A DNA stretch of 64,000 nt, from assembly GCF_025370935.1 (NCBI RefSeq), contig NC_133494.1:412372-476371 (forward strand). The letters are read 5' to 3'. How positions within the stretch are numbered: position 1 is the first letter of the stretch; every line of letters starts with the position of its first letter. Under the pieces are notes generated by a model, which did no database searches, was not told the origin of the DNA, and saw nothing but the letters and a program-made list of their open reading frames with translations. The position numbers and the translations under genes are program-made. This DNA comes from Choristoneura fumiferana. Lineage: Eukaryota; Arthropoda; Insecta; Lepidoptera; Tortricidae. Positions 1 through 11,518 of this stretch are shown in pieces.

Positions 1-195
1 CATACATACATACATACATAGCGGCTTTGACAAGACGTCTGTACTCCAAATTTCATTGATATATGTCTTGTAGTTTTCGAGTAAAATGCCTGTGACATAC
101 GGACGGACGGATAGACAGACAGACAGACAGACGGACTTGACGAAACTATAAGGGTTCCGTTTTTGCCATTTTGGCTCCGGAACCCTAAAAAGTAA
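1..195 (+). repeat. Dispersed repeat D3 (GACAGACAGAC to GGAACCCTAAAAA), with CATA microsatellite
   Basis: The first 20 bases are a CATA microsatellite. A GGACGG/GACAGACAGAC run and the conserved end TTTTGGCTCCGGAACCCTAAAAA follow. The same end recurs near 62.5 kb. Non-coding interspersed repeat, truncated by the window edge. Confidence 0.75.
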
Positions 196-1039
196 CCCAA
201 TATAGGGTATAGGTATACGGGGATGCACGATAGGTAAGTTCACCGCAATATTGCACCGCGTACCGGCGCTGTGGTCAGCGGCCAGCGGCCAGCCGGCGCG
301 CGCCGGGACTAAGGAGCTATGATATAATGCTGAGACCTGGCACGCAGCCCGCTCCTCCCAAAGAAATATCGACGAGCACGCGTCTAACGTTTTCAATTTA
401 ATCAAAAACGCCTGCTATCCAATCCCGATGAAACCATTTGTCCAAATCACCCCCCTCCCAGCGCCGGTATCAAATATCGCCCCCTGTAATAAACCCTCGA
501 GTCCATTCTTTAACAAGTTTTTCGCGGGATTGCCTCGAGTACGTAATGGAAAACCGGCCTTCGGTGTTAATGAAGGGCCAAATTTAGTTCTCACTTCTAA
601 TGGGTTTGTGGAAGTTACTTAGGGCCGGGCGCGGAGGCATTATTATGCAAATTTCAGCCTTAATTTCAGAAGCGTACGCGGGATATACTACGTTCTAAAT
701 TAGGATGAGGAGATTAGATAGCGTTATCCGCAATAAAGTGGAATTAAGTTCGGTACTAAGTCAGGCTGGTGCGGCTCGTTAGGGTCGGTGCCGGCGCTGA
801 CAGCCTGCAGCCGGTGAGATGGTTGGCCAAGGGTTGACTCCCTTCATTTTAAGAAATGGCAGCCGGGTGAAGATTCTTTCTTTCTGATGTGGAAGAACAG
901 CGTTTGCGAAATAGCCCGAAACATGTCGAGCTAAACTCGATTTAAAACGTGAGTTATTTTTATTTAATATTATTATGAGTGAGTCTCACGGTAGTTTCAT
1001 GTTCAAAAATGAAGAAGTCTTAGGTACATTACATTTCAT
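196..1039. other. Intergenic stretch, no gene recognised
   Basis: GC-rich near 250-320 and otherwise AT-rich. The short frame at 428-622 shows no domain. A phrase around 905-955 (AAACATGTCGAGCTAAACTC) recurs near 4840 and belongs to a dispersed repeat. Confidence 0.5.
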
Positions 1040-1112
1040 CAGATGAATGCATCATCATCGTAATATCACCCTGAAGACATCCACTATTGGACATGGGCCT
1101 CCCCCCTTTTCG
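1040..1112 (-). repeat. RTE-type LINE 3' tail fragment
   Basis: ATCATCATCG followed by a degenerate CCACTATTGGACATGGGCCTCC matches the phrase at the 3' end of the RTE-like fragments at 13.97 and 33.36 kb. Read on the minus strand it ends in the ATGATG-type tail. Confidence 0.55.
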
Positions 1113-1114
1113 TT

Positions 1115-1490
1115 CTTCAGTACTTATACCGTGTGTGGCCTGTAACACGGGCAAATAATTAAAACGTAGATCGTACTCATCAAACTGAACAACATTAGTT
1201 CAGCGACTTTTAAAAATAATTCGTTTTTTTATTTTTATTACACTTTAAAGATTATTCGAAGAAGCGATGTAAAGCTAAATGTTTGATATTTGTAGCGTGA
1301 CAGGCGACGTCAGTTGTGTTCTAGGATGGCGTACATTGATAGCAGTATTTAATTTGTATGAAAAAAGGAAAATTCAAGGACTCCATTATTTTTAAAAGTC
1401 GCTGAACTAATGTTGTTCAGTTTGACGAGGACGATCTATGTTTTAATTTTTTGCTTGTATCACAGGCCACACCCGGTATAGTTTTGATTC
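1115..1490. mobile_element. MITE with about 110-bp terminal inverted repeats (M5)
   Basis: About 1120-1232 is the inverted complement of about 1385-1490. The inner part (CAAACTGAACAACATTAGTT and its complement) is near-perfect and the outer part more diverged. The 150-bp centre has no coding potential. Superfamily not determined. Confidence 0.8.
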
Positions 1491-1734
1491 CATGTCCCAA
1501 GTATTTGGGTGAACCGTACACCTGGTAACCCTGGCCGTGACACGATGACACTGCGCAGGCGTGACGAGCGCGCGCCGCTCTGTCTGCGCATAGCGCGGCT
1601 ATTGGCAAGTCATGGTATTCAGTCAAATTTGATTACCACTGGTTCGATAATAGCCTCTGTTGAGAATTTAGACAAGTTGAAAAACCCCCGACAATGTTTT
1701 TTAATGTCAGAGGGGAAAATGAGCACGAGGGTCA

Positions 1735-1880
1735 CTGATGGGAAGCAATCACCGCCACCCATTGACAAAGTCCGGTAACGCACTTGTTACTCTTCGGGTG
1801 TTGCAGGTGTCCATGGGCGATGGTAATCGCTACCATCAGGCGATCCGTTTGCTCGTTTTCCCCCTGAACCAAAACAAAAG
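1735..1880 (+). repeat. LINE 3' end fragment (L1 type)
   Basis: Contains GGTGTTGCAGGTGTCCATGG, then GATGGTAATCGCTACCATCAG and a GCTCGTTT phrase. This is the 3' tail seen complete after a LINE C-terminal frame at 13.63-13.93 kb. Confidence 0.7.
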
Positions 1881-1904
1881 ACAACTGCAGCACAAGGCTT
1901 CATA

Positions 1905-2095
1905 GGCTTTGATTGATTGTCATTTCAAAGTTTAATATTCCAAAAATGACTGAACTACCGCAAAGAAATTAAATTTCACGTACTTATAAAACCACATTGA
2001 AATTGGTCCATCCGTTTGAGAGCTACGATGCCAGAGAAAGGTATGTCTTCTGTGTCACTCTTATAATACCCCTTTTTGCGTTGGGAGTTAAACAC
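1905..2095 (+). repeat. Dispersed repeat D1, degenerate copy
   Basis: Diverged copy of a roughly 210-bp family recognised by TCAAAGTTCAATATCTCAAA, a GGTCCACCCGTTTRAGAGCTA block and a TTATAACACCCCTCTTTTTG end. Confidence 0.6.
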
Positions 2096-2187
2096 ACGGC
2101 CGACAAACTAGGTATATATGAGATAATTAGAGTGTAAAAATTAACTATAAAATATTATTAAGTAAATCAGGCATTCTTCTAATAGTG

Positions 2188-2356
2188 TACCATCAGCCAA
2201 ATAGGTGGTCTATCAATTTTTAATCAAGTTTCTATCAAATGAATATAGCGCTAAAGTCGAACTTTCAAGTTGACAGACACGTTTGGCATTATTGTTTTGT
2301 GACATGCAAACGATTATCAACTTTAGGTAGGTAGACCACATATTTGGCTGATGGTA
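2188..2356. mobile_element. Palindromic MITE M4 (TACCATCAGCCAAAT ends)
   Basis: Begins TACCATCAGCCAAATA and ends TATTTGGCTGATGGTA, so the termini are perfect inverted repeats. A second copy lies at 59407-59578. Too short to code. Confidence 0.85.
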
Positions 2357-2994
2357 TGTACCTACCACGAACATGAACCATGCCAGTCTTATACGAGTAT
2401 AACTCCGTTGCTAATCATATATTACTGCAACTGAATAACGTTTATTGACTTTCAAGTCTTAATTTTTTTATAAACAAAGTAAGAAATCTCTAAGATTCAG
2501 TGAAGACGTGATCATAAAACTCCAAAGTGAAACATCTAGGACATAAAACAACAGAATAACTCTTCCCGTGTCTGCGCAGGCTATTACCACAGGCGTGCCA
2601 GCGAAAGTTTAACTGTAGCTCCAAGTTTTTATGAACTAGTTTAGCTTGTGAGGCAATAGTGATGCAAACGACGGTAATACACGCCGAATGGAGCCAACTG
2701 GCAGTCTACCGGCTTAGTTTTACAAAGTCCTATCATTTGTCTATAGGACAATCGAGAAGAGATCCTACAGTATCTAACATATAAGATAAAATATTGAACA
2801 GAAATCGACTACGACTATGAGTATTATCAACTAGAGCGTTTGAAAATGCAGTGATCATAAATCGAAACGTGATTCAATCCATCAAACATGCATTTACTAA
2901 GTCGGTTACAATAACATTTAATACTAGCTTATGACCACAGCTTTGCCCACGTGAAAGTATAAAACAAAAATAACCTAATTCCCTCTCACGTATA

Positions 2995-3117
2995 TTTTAA
3001 ATGTAATTTCGCACATACTCGAAAGTTCCAAAAAACTCAGGTGCATACTCGGGCTAGAACCCACGACCCTCTGTTTGAGAGGCCATAGGTCAAACAACTA
3101 AACCACCACACCTTACC
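2995..3117 (-). repeat. tRNA-derived SINE S1, 5' fragment
   Basis: Minus-strand head of the SINE found complete at 40693-40993, containing the B-box side (GTGGGTTC) and a GCCATAGGTCAAAC block. Confidence 0.65.
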
Positions 3118-3592
3118 AGTGACTTAGTGCACCTCTATGATACTAAAATAAAAACAATATGCTTGCTTAATTCAAGACTACCTCCAGTGGTAGACCGTGG
3201 ATTGTTTGTCTGCAAGTTAATCAATCAGTTACGTCACTCTTCTAAAGGTATGAATATAATGTGCCTATGATAATGGCCGGTATTTCATTCACAATACCAT
3301 TGCCCTTAATTTAAGCGCTGGTCCTTCAAGCCGCACATGTTATTGTTGGTCGTTCGGACCGCACACGTTCCCGCCATTATTCAAATGAGCAAATACTCGT
3401 TAAAAAGGAATTAGGAGTGCAATCTGCGGCGCTTGCGGCGTCCTCGCGACCAGTCGGGTTTACGACGAGACCAGCCTGTGCTGACAAACTTTGAGCATCA
3501 TTATGAGTTTTATTTTCGAAATTACAGGCGTGTTGTAACGTCTCGCTGCTGAGCTCAAGCATTCTCATCATGAGATTATCGGTAGCAGTCTT

Positions 3593-3845
3593 TTTCTTTT
3601 TTTATTCGACTGGATGGCAAACGAGCAAGTGGGTCTCCTAATGGTAAGAGATCACCACCACCCATAAACATTTGCAACACCAGGGGTATTGCAGGCAGAC
3701 GCGTTGCCAACCTAGACCCCTAAGATGGGATACCTCACGTGCCAGTAATTTCACCGGCTGTCTTACTCTCCACGCCGAAACACAACAGTGAAAGCACTGC
3801 TGCTTCACTGCAGGATTAGCCACAAGGTCCTAACCACCTGCAAGT
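3593..3845 (-). repeat. Repeat L2 (probable LINE 3' end), minus strand
   Basis: Poly-T, then a CTGGATGGCAAACGAGCAAG block, a GATCACCACC block and a CACGCCGAAACACAAC block. Seven copies in this window share this order. On the minus strand it ends in AATAAAAAAA, as a retroposon tail would. Confidence 0.75.
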
Positions 3846-3892
3846 CTAGATGAGGGTTAAAGGACAACCGTATATTCAAGTGGTAAAGAGTT

Positions 3893-4365
3893 ATTAAAAT
3901 TAGTTTTTCACTTCTCATGCTCGTAAAGTTCGTGTTTATGCTAGATCTAGGCGTCATAAAACGACTTTTTATGCTCTAGTGCATAAAATAAAATCTTCGT
4001 CTAAGGCCAAAGCAATCAGGTGTAAACAACCACAAACAAAGAAGTGTCTACATATATTTTTTTAATAATTTTTAATTTATATAAAACTAAAAATCAACCA
4101 AATCAATCAAAATAGATCAATAAAATAAAAAAATATAAAATTATATAGTAATGCATGAACAATAAAAGTTGCATAAGTGAACAATTGTTTGGAAACAGTG
4201 GACTGTTGCTATTTCATTTCCTCGCCATTGAAGTGAAAAGCAGTGTAAAACTCTAGCATTAAACCCATTTCCCCCTCGACGTGTCTATCCACCCTCGCCG
4301 TACCGGCTCGGGTAGTTATATGAACGTCTCGGTTAAAATGGCTGTTGTTGTTGTCATTGTACAAT
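3893..4365 (+). repeat. Long dispersed repeat D5, copy 1
   Basis: Aligns over about 450 bp with 35452-35895, sharing TTTTTATGCTCTAGTGC, AGTAATGCATGAACA, ATTTCATTTCCTCGC and CCTCGACGTGTCTATCCACC. No frame or terminal inverted repeat is obvious. Confidence 0.75.
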
Positions 4366-6412
4366 CTATATTGATAACTCTTTACCCCTTTTTGTTTGCG
4401 AAGTGAAAATGCTTTATACATACTTTCCGTGGAAAGTTATGTGGGACTCTGAATTTAGGGAGCATACCAACTAAAAACACATCGGCGTTTGTCCACTGCC
4501 ATTATGGGAGCGCCATGGGATCGCGGAAATTCAACCATAACGCTATCTCTTTACCCCTTGAATACGGATGTTCTTTATTATACTCGTTTTTTTTGAATAC
4601 CAATCATATTAAAAAATGTATGCATTTTTAGTTCAAGGTACCTTAAAATTTTATTTCTTTCAAGCGAAAGGTGTGTAAACAACAAACAATCAACCCCAGT
4701 TGTTTATTTAACTTTGTATGTAAAATTACTTCGGAGTTTCGTCGGGCAGTCGCACGAGAAGAGAGGTGGCGCGCAGTGCGCCTGTTGCGACAGCCGCCGA
4801 GTCGCGTTACTCCTAGGAAGAAGGGCTACGAATTAGCCCGAAACATGTCCAGCTAAACTTGATTTAAGCCGTGAGTTATCCGTTATAATATAAAATTATT
4901 TAGTGACAGATTGAAATATTTACAACGATAAGTATAAATACGTGACTGGGATTTAGTTGAAATGCCGGGATATCAACATGCCAGCGCGGCGCGCTAACGT
5001 GCGCCCGCGCAGACGAATGGCTCCGACGCCCTTTAATCCACGGAATTTAACTACTTAATAAATAACACAAAAATAAATTGTTTTTCTCGTCAGTGGCGTT
5101 TGTAAGCCTGCAGTTTTAAACGTGTTTACATTTTATTTTAATGTCGTCGTTATTTATGATAACTAAATACTTCTGAAATAAGATGAAAATAAGTGTTTTT
5201 AAATTACCACTGCCACACGTAATGGAGTTGTTTTGCCAAAGAGATTATTTGAGGTTTATAACAAAGTAAGAAAAGAAAGGTCAAATATAAATATGACAGT
5301 AAATTATCAATCAGGTAGGTAAGAAAAATTTGGTTATTTTATAAATTTTTGGCAATCCCCATCAATTGATTTCGTCAGGTCAGGACTAGTTTGGAGAACG
5401 ACTATACTTAAAACATTGAGGTAATTAACTAAATGTAAACAAACTTCAGGTACCAGATTTGGTAAATTCAAAGATTTTAATCCTTTTACTAAATCTATCA
5501 TTGTAATACAAATATACAAACTAAACTAGTGTATTTCAATACAGTAACGTACCTAAATGTTAAGATAGTTTAATATACTTAAGGCACCAATTGACGTTGT
5601 TTTGTTAACATTCAGTTAAATACCTATCCAAATTAAGTTTAGGTATGTCTGTAAAACATCGTAATTAAGCTCTGATTGCCTTTATAGCTTTCAGCGAGGA
5701 TTACCTCCTATTTAGTCGATTGGCTATTAGGACATTTTGCTTATTTAGCCGTTTTGCAAACAGTCCAAATTCATATCCAGTTCCAGTCATTTCAATGTTA
5801 TAACATTTTACATGCTTGGACATTTTATCACCGTGATCTTGAGAGAGAGAGAGAGAGAAACATTTATTTACACATAAAAATACATTAGATGGAAAAAATA
5901 AAAATAACATCGAATAGTATAAAGTGGACCCCACTCAGCATAATGTTACGGCAAGCCGCAACGCTGTTTTTCGGTGGGACCCATTTAAAAACTAAAACAT
6001 ATAAAAACATCTGATGCAAATTAGACCTTATTCTTATGAAGTCATCCTTCTAAGTTATTTTTCTCGATTGTAACCGTCAGTCTAGCCTAGCGGTATAAGA
6101 TTCATGTAGCACTTCAGGTGAAAAATTGGCATTTTACCGGCAAAGTTAATGAAGATGAAAACACAAATATTTATTAAACCGTCGTTTAAAGACACCGGTA
6201 ATGAGATGGACGCTGGCCAGAACTCCTGAGGCGTGACGTCAACACTTTTTTCATCAGCTCAGTTCGCGGTTTGTGTTGGGATGTCGTTTGTAACTGTCAA
6301 TGTCATGATGCGCTTGCGGCCCGTCACTCAACACTCGGCAGATAACATAAGCAGGAGCACATCCATCAGATCGAGCTTGGAAGTAATCCATATACCTACA
6401 AGTAGTTGTATA
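4366..6412. other. Intergenic stretch, no gene recognised
   Basis: AT-rich. A GC-rich patch at about 4730-4830 leads into the CATGTCCAGCTAAACTTG repeat phrase shared with about 930. A GA microsatellite lies near 5842-5860. Short frames lack domains. Confidence 0.5.
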
Positions 6413-6660
6413 CGAGTAACCTTACCAACAAAAAGTTGGAAAACCCCCGACATTATCACTTCAAAGTTCAATATCTCAAAAACGGCTGCACTGATTTTGA
6501 TAAACCATGTCTAAGAACAGTCGCTAAAAAACCTACTTTCCAATAAAAAAAACCGCGTTCAAATTGGTCCACCCATTTAAGAGCTACACACAGAGACAGA
6601 CAGACACACGTAGCTGTCAAACTTATAACACCCCTCTTTTTGCGTCGGGGGTTTAAAATA
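6413..6660 (+). repeat. Dispersed repeat D1
   Basis: Near full-length: starts CCTTACCAACAAAAAGTTGG, contains TTCAATATCTCAAAAACGGC, and ends in TTTTTGCGTCGGGGGTTTAAA. Confidence 0.8.
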
Positions 6661-7494
6661 TAACGACTGGACCAAGCGTGATTACTGTTTTGTTTCATGA
6701 TATGCAAGCTCGCTAAAACATTTAATTGGTGTATGTTGCATTCGTAACTTTTAGTTTGAAATGAAATGAAATTTTAAATGTAGTACATTATAGTTATATG
6801 ATGTTATAGGGTTTTGTTTCATACATTAAGAGTCTAAATTTTAGACTGTATAAGTCATGCAAATATTATTTTTGATACATGCATCACTAATAACAATAAT
6901 GACTCCCTAGTTTGTATCAAAGGATTCTTATTGACATCATTCATACATTTATTAACCCAAAGACTTATAAAATCAAGAATATTAAGAATTAATAATAATG
7001 ATAATAATCAATAATGTATAAGTACATTTCAGTTCTAATTTAGAGAAGAAATTTATTGGAACGTCATGTTAGAGTACCGTGTGATGTTGAGCACAGTAAA
7101 AAAGGGATTTAAAACACTTAGGTACACAATCTGATTTAAAATATAGTTTAGTAACTTAAATTCTATTCTCGATTCTGAACAAGTTTCCTTTCTTTAAGTT
7201 TTCATTTTTAAATAGTTAGAATAGTAGCACTATATTCGGACTTGCCCGAAAAACTAAATTCACCTCTACATTTCCGTGTCATATTAAATTCAGTGGCATT
7301 AACTCTTGACGTAATTTATGCAGGACTTACACGTGAGCCCGGGGCGTTACGTCTCCACGTAAATAGCGTGCTAGCGCACGTCGCGACTCTAAGTTACATG
7401 CTAGACTCGTGTTTCAATATCAGGGTTTCGGATCGGAACGTTCTGTTTGTTTCCCAAAATATCCCTTCCCGTCACTACCTCATCCTAAATACTT
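6661..7494. other. Intergenic stretch, no gene recognised
   Basis: AT-rich with small ATAATA runs. The 151-codon frame at 7242-7697 runs into an L2 repeat and is not treated as a gene. Confidence 0.5.
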
Positions 7495-7690
7495 TTTTTT
7501 GTTTTTTTTTTATTCAACTGGATGGCAAACGAGCAAGTGGGTCTCCTGATGATAAGAGATCACCACCGCCCATAGACACCTGCAACACCAGTTGCCAACC
7601 TAGAGGCCTAAGATGGGATACCTCAAGTGCCAGTAATTTCACCGGCTGTCTTACTCTCCACGCCGAAACACAACAGTGCAAGCACTGCTG
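7495..7690 (-). repeat. Repeat L2, minus strand, truncated
   Basis: Poly-T, then CTGGATGGCAAACGAGCAAG through to the CAACAGTGCAAGCACTGCTG block, where the similarity stops. The inner ATTGCAG segment present in other copies is missing. Confidence 0.75.
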
Positions 7691-7842
7691 CACTTAACAT
7701 TGTTTCCCGATATAAGTGTTTCCCAAAATGTGCTTCTCCCAAAATATACGTTTGTCTTGATATCCGTATCCCAAAACACCCGTTATTATTACGTAGGTAA
7801 ATATATGTATTTGTGAAACCTCTATCTTTACAATACGGAAAA

Positions 7843-8012
7843 TGAGAAACGGACCTTATGGCATACGGATGCTACAAGAAACGGGTCTTTGGTATACGGA
7901 CGCTATAAGAAACGGGTCTTTAGGGAATACGGGTATACCTAATGAGAAATAGATATTTTGGCATACGGATGCTACGAGAATCGGGTCTTTTGGTATACGG
8001 ACGCTATGAGAA
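7843..8012. repeat. Degenerate tandem repeat, about 40-bp units
   Basis: Alternating units of GGCATACGGATGCTAC-AGAA and GGTATACGGACGCTAT-AGAA, separated by ACGGGTCTTT. Four or five imperfect units. Confidence 0.75.
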
Positions 8013-8691
8013 TGAGATATGCTGCTTGCCAGTTCTGTTAGCTTGAACTTGGCTTGACAAGATCACATAGAGATGTACAAAGGCAAACAGCTAAGTACTA
8101 AACTCATGATTATTCTTTTAAAAAGCTATAAGTTCAAAATGCTACTGACCAGAAATAATTATACTGTAATTAAACAAATAGATCGTTCAACCGTAAATCA
8201 GTCTTAGGAGAAAAATGTTGACCGAAATTTGTTTTTTCTCGGCTACACTTTATGATTTTAAACAGGTAGACTGATTGATTTTTTTCTAATTTTGTGGTGT
8301 ACAGGTAGGTATTTTCCTATAGCTCTCGACTCGCGCTGGTCCAGTCTTTATTGAAGCGTATTCTTTAGATAATTCGCCATAATTCGTAGCCAAAGTGCTT
8401 GCCAAATCTGTTCACGGCGGCTGGCGTTGGCAAGGGCTCTACACTCGGGTTCACGGCCGCGATGAAGTCACTGGCTCCTTTTACACGATCCACTTCTTTG
8501 TTGAGTGCTTCAAAGGTGAAGGTCGTGTCGCGCAAAGCGACTGCAACGGCTCTTACTTTAATTATCGACCTTTAGGAAAACTACGATATTTGCCGTTCAC
8601 GCCTTTATTAACTGTATGTTGATACTTCATTTCGTTTCTATCTACTGTGTTATGATATCTTGTTTATATATTTTTTTCAAAGTTATTGAAG

Positions 8692-8882
8692 ACTAGCCGT
8701 TACCCGCAACTCCGTGAACTGCGGGAACTACTAAAACTATTCTTTGTCCTTCTCCGGGACCTAAACTATCTGTATACTGAATTTCATCTGAATCGGTTCA
8801 GTGATTTAGACGTGATGAAGTAACAAACAAACAAATAAACAAACAGACTTTCAAATTTTCGCATTTATAATATTAGTGAGAT
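8692..8882 (+). repeat. Dispersed repeat D2 (ACTAGCCGTTACCCGC to TATAATATTAGTG)
   Basis: Starts ACTAGCCGTTACCCGCAACT, carries AATTTCATCTGAATCGGTTC and an ACAAACAAACAAA run, and ends TTTATAATATTAGTG. The layout resembles Helitron-like non-autonomous repeats of Lepidoptera, but that class is inferred only. Confidence 0.75.
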
Positions 8883-9039
8883 GTCAAGCGTCCTCAAGGT
8901 GGCTGAGTGACAATATTTTGAGATGGAGTCGAAAAATGCGGTATTTTTTAAATACAGTAAATTATAGATGCTACGAGTACTTAGTTAAGTCTATGAATTA
9001 TAGACATCAACTAGCATCGATTTAAAATAATTACCGCGT

Positions 9040-9155
9040 CTTTCGGTTCTATCTCAAAACTTGGTGGTAGATTTTTTATGACATTCATAAGTGCTTGTTA
9101 TAGCCTAAATTGAATAAAGATATTTTGACTTTGACTTTGACTTTGACTTGATTTT
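9040..9155 (+). repeat. CR1/Zenon-like LINE 3' end with TTGACT tail
   Basis: Contains TGGTGGTAGATTTTT, ATTCATAAGTGCTTGTTATA and TGAATAAAGATATTTTGACT followed by a (TTTGAC)n tail. The inverted equivalent is at 19135-19285. Confidence 0.7.
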
Positions 9156-10424
9156 GTCACTTAGCCGCCTTTTAGCTTGAGCACGGCAGAATTGAGTCGG
9201 TAGTGTTAGTACGGATATTATGGTATGTAATGCGTACATACCTTCAAAACTATTGTCAATCATACTTTGTTGTTTATTTCTAACGACAAGGAAAACCCAT
9301 GTAGCTTCTTTGATGGCAATCCAAATTAATAAGAGACTTTCGTAACTTTCCCTATAATTCCCATGCCCAAATACTTTATTTATTACATGTGTTACAGAGT
9401 TGGCAAGCCGAAGAGCTATTCTTGGTGCTGTCAGCGAGATTCGGCAAGACACATTGTGTGACACAGTACGACATAAGACATACGTGTGGAGGTCATGGCC
9501 GAGGGAGTTTTCTTTCAATAACATTTTACAGAGCAACATTTTAAACCATCAGAAATGGACTACAAGTTCTGATATTGCATCAACCAAAGAGTAAATCGAA
9601 TTGCAAGTAAATCTTTTTCTCTTTTCGCCCGGCAATTTCGGTAGTGAAATTTATAGAGAATGTTTTCTCCTGATATAGTATAGCAACTCGAGGTATAAGT
9701 ATTTATATTGGCTCCTAGCCATTTTCAAGTGGCCGTGATTTGAATGGTAACGAAGCAAAGGCATTTGATTGAATATAGCACCAAATTTAAATCATCTATT
9801 ATTCAACACTTGAGTTTTATTTTTAGCAAAGAGTCATAATGTTTGTACCGCTTTTGTTTCATATTGGGATGTGAAGAAATTATAATTAGTATACATAGCT
9901 CATTGAAGATGAGTAACGTTGACGTAATTTTATAGCAATGCAAAATTCACAATGTAGTGCGTGTTGCGTTATGATTTATCCTACTTTAGATCCAGAACTA
10001 AGGGACTTTAAAGACAATTAAACCAAGGATCTCTTTCAGACGGCATTTAATTAGTATCTTTATCTTCTTCCACCACTGACGCTAACACCCTACTTCTTAG
10101 CGCGTTTACGGCAACTGTCCGCTCTCGTGAGTGTCAGTCTGTGTCAGCGACATTGTCGCGACACCGCGACACTCGCCAGCTGACACTGCTGTCCGTCCCC
10201 TGCTTCATAATCATCTCTGATTGGCATGAGCTGGATATACTTGGCACTTATTCTGAATGTCAGTTGATTTGCGTAAATAAATGAGATATTGCATTCGTAA
10301 TGGTCATCGCGTTGAGTGTCGAGTGTCGTCGTGCATCCTGTCCATTAGTCTTAAGATTTTGTGAGATTGCAGATTTAGAATTTTATTTAGGTCTGTTTAA
10401 AAGGTACGCCTATATGCAACCAGG
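9156..10424. other. Intergenic stretch, no gene recognised
   Basis: A minus-strand frame of 144 codons (9105-9539) is present but its C-terminus runs into the LINE tail and no family is recognisable. The 10080-10200 part is GC-richer and rich in GCGACA words. Confidence 0.4.
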
Positions 10425-10525
10425 CAAAACTGGCCAAGAGCGCGTTGGACACGCCCAAAATAGGTTTCCGTAGCCATTACGAAAAAATTAAGTAATATTT
10501 TTTAAGAATTTCGTATTTTATACGT
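10425..10525 (+). repeat. 5' segment of dispersed repeat D3
   Basis: GGCCAAGAGCGCGTTGGACA, ACGCCCAAAATAGG, TCCGTAGCCATTACGAAAAA and ATTTCGTATTTTATACG are shared in order with 29805-29905. Confidence 0.65.
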
Positions 10526-10528
10526 TTT

Positions 10529-10740
10529 CGCTCTTCCTTCATCAACCGCACAGCAAAAGAGTGGAATTCCCTGCCTGCGACTGTGTTTCCTGAACACTAC
10601 AATTTGGCCGCCTTCAAGTCCAGGGTGAATGAGCATTTACTAGGCAAGCGTGCTCCATCATAGGCCTCATCCTCGCTTTCCATCAGGCGTGATTGTGGCC
10701 AAACGCAAGCCTATACTGTATAAAAAAAATAAAAATAAAA
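10529..10740 (+). pseudogene. LINE ORF2 C-terminus plus 3' tail (truncated retrotransposon)
   Basis: The frame 10529-10663 reads as the C-terminal end of a non-LTR retrotransposon reverse transcriptase protein: a block with INRTAKEWNSLP, then VFPEHYNLAAFKSRV, then a stop. The 3' region follows and ends in AATAAAAATAAAA. The N-terminal part, including endonuclease and reverse transcriptase cores, is absent, as in a 5'-truncated insertion. A closely similar C-terminus occurs at 13.63-13.93 kb. The tRNA-like foldback element begins directly at the A-rich tail. Confidence 0.7.
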
Positions 10741-11071
10741 CTAAATTGAAAATACAAACTGAAATATAGATGCACAGAAAAAACAGAAAAATAAGACCAT
10801 CACTGGGAATCGAACCCAGGTCCTCGGTAATCCGTACCGCGTGCTATACCGCTACACCACTGATGGTCAACGGTACCGACACGAATTTCCCTATGCACCT
10901 CATATCTCAGCTTGTTTTTGTTTCTTAGTCACTTAAGCACTTATTTTTCTGTTTTTTCTGTGCATCTATATTTCAGTTTGTATTTTCAATTTAGGTTTTA
11001 CGGGATGACCGTAAAAGTAAAAATTTGGAATTGAAATAAAAAATACAAAAAGATTCCAAAAAACCAATCTT
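10741..11071 (-). mobile_element. Foldback element T1 carrying a tRNA-like unit, copy 1
   Basis: The arms 10741-10794 and 10940-10994 are almost perfect inverted complements of about 54 bp and flank a 74-bp tRNA-like unit plus spacer. Beyond the right arm, 10995-11071 is the complement of 12661-12735, the outer left arm of copy 2, so the ancestral element probably had arms longer than 120 bp. The left outer arm is missing here, where the element abuts a LINE tail. No protein is encoded. Confidence 0.8.
10795..10868 (-). tRNA. tRNA-like unit inside T1 (copy 1)
   Basis: Read on the minus strand it folds as a cloverleaf. The acceptor stem is 7 of 7 paired (GACCATC with GATGGTC), the D-arm is GTGG to GCAC, and the T-arm is perfect (CTGGG, TTCGATT, CCCAG) with a B-box-like GGTTCGATTCC. 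The anticodon stem is CGGT/ACCG. The seven-base loop would be ACGGATT and lacks the universal T33, so a translational role is doubtful. Could be a tRNA-derived pseudogene or SINE head. Confidence 0.5.
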
Positions 11072-11298
11072 AATTTGATTATATCTCTTGTCTCACCGGA
11101 ACCCTAAAAATAGACAGAAAACATTCATCCGTGACAAAAAAAAGTGAGAAGAAAGATAACAATTACACAATAGACAAGCCATTACGTAGGGCACTCGTAC
11201 GAGTGTCCGACGATTTTAATTTGATCATGGGGTTTCATGCGAGGAGAAATTTGGTTTTCGCATTATTATATAAGAACGATGGCGTTGTTGCGCCACGA

Positions 11299-11518
11299 AC
11301 CGTAAACTGCTTCAACTTTGCCCTCTGGCCCCAACATTGCCTGAGTTGATTTAGAGTCGATAACTTAGGACTCTTATAGTTTTTAAACTTTTATCTACAC
11401 GGGAATTATTATTACGGGGAGACAAAAGTTTAAAAACCTAAAGGGTGCTAAGTTATCGACTCTAAAACGAATCAGGCAATGTTGGGGCTAGAGGGTAAAG
11501 TTGAAGCAGTTTACGGTA
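11299..11518. mobile_element. Palindromic MITE M6
   Basis: About 11299-11400 is the inverted complement of about 11415-11518, sharing CCGTAAACTGCTTCAACTTT, CCCCAACATTGCCTGA and TTTAGAGTCGATAACTTAG. The loop is short. Not coding. Confidence 0.85.

Noticed and set aside
7242..7697. 151-codon plus-strand frame
   Set aside because: The C-terminal third is an antisense L2 repeat, and the same peptide recurs at other L2 copies.
9105..9539. 144-codon minus-strand frame with hydrophobic stretches, possibly a receptor fragment
   Set aside because: It ends in lysine/serine repeats from the LINE (TTTGAC)n tail, and no family motif could be recognised.
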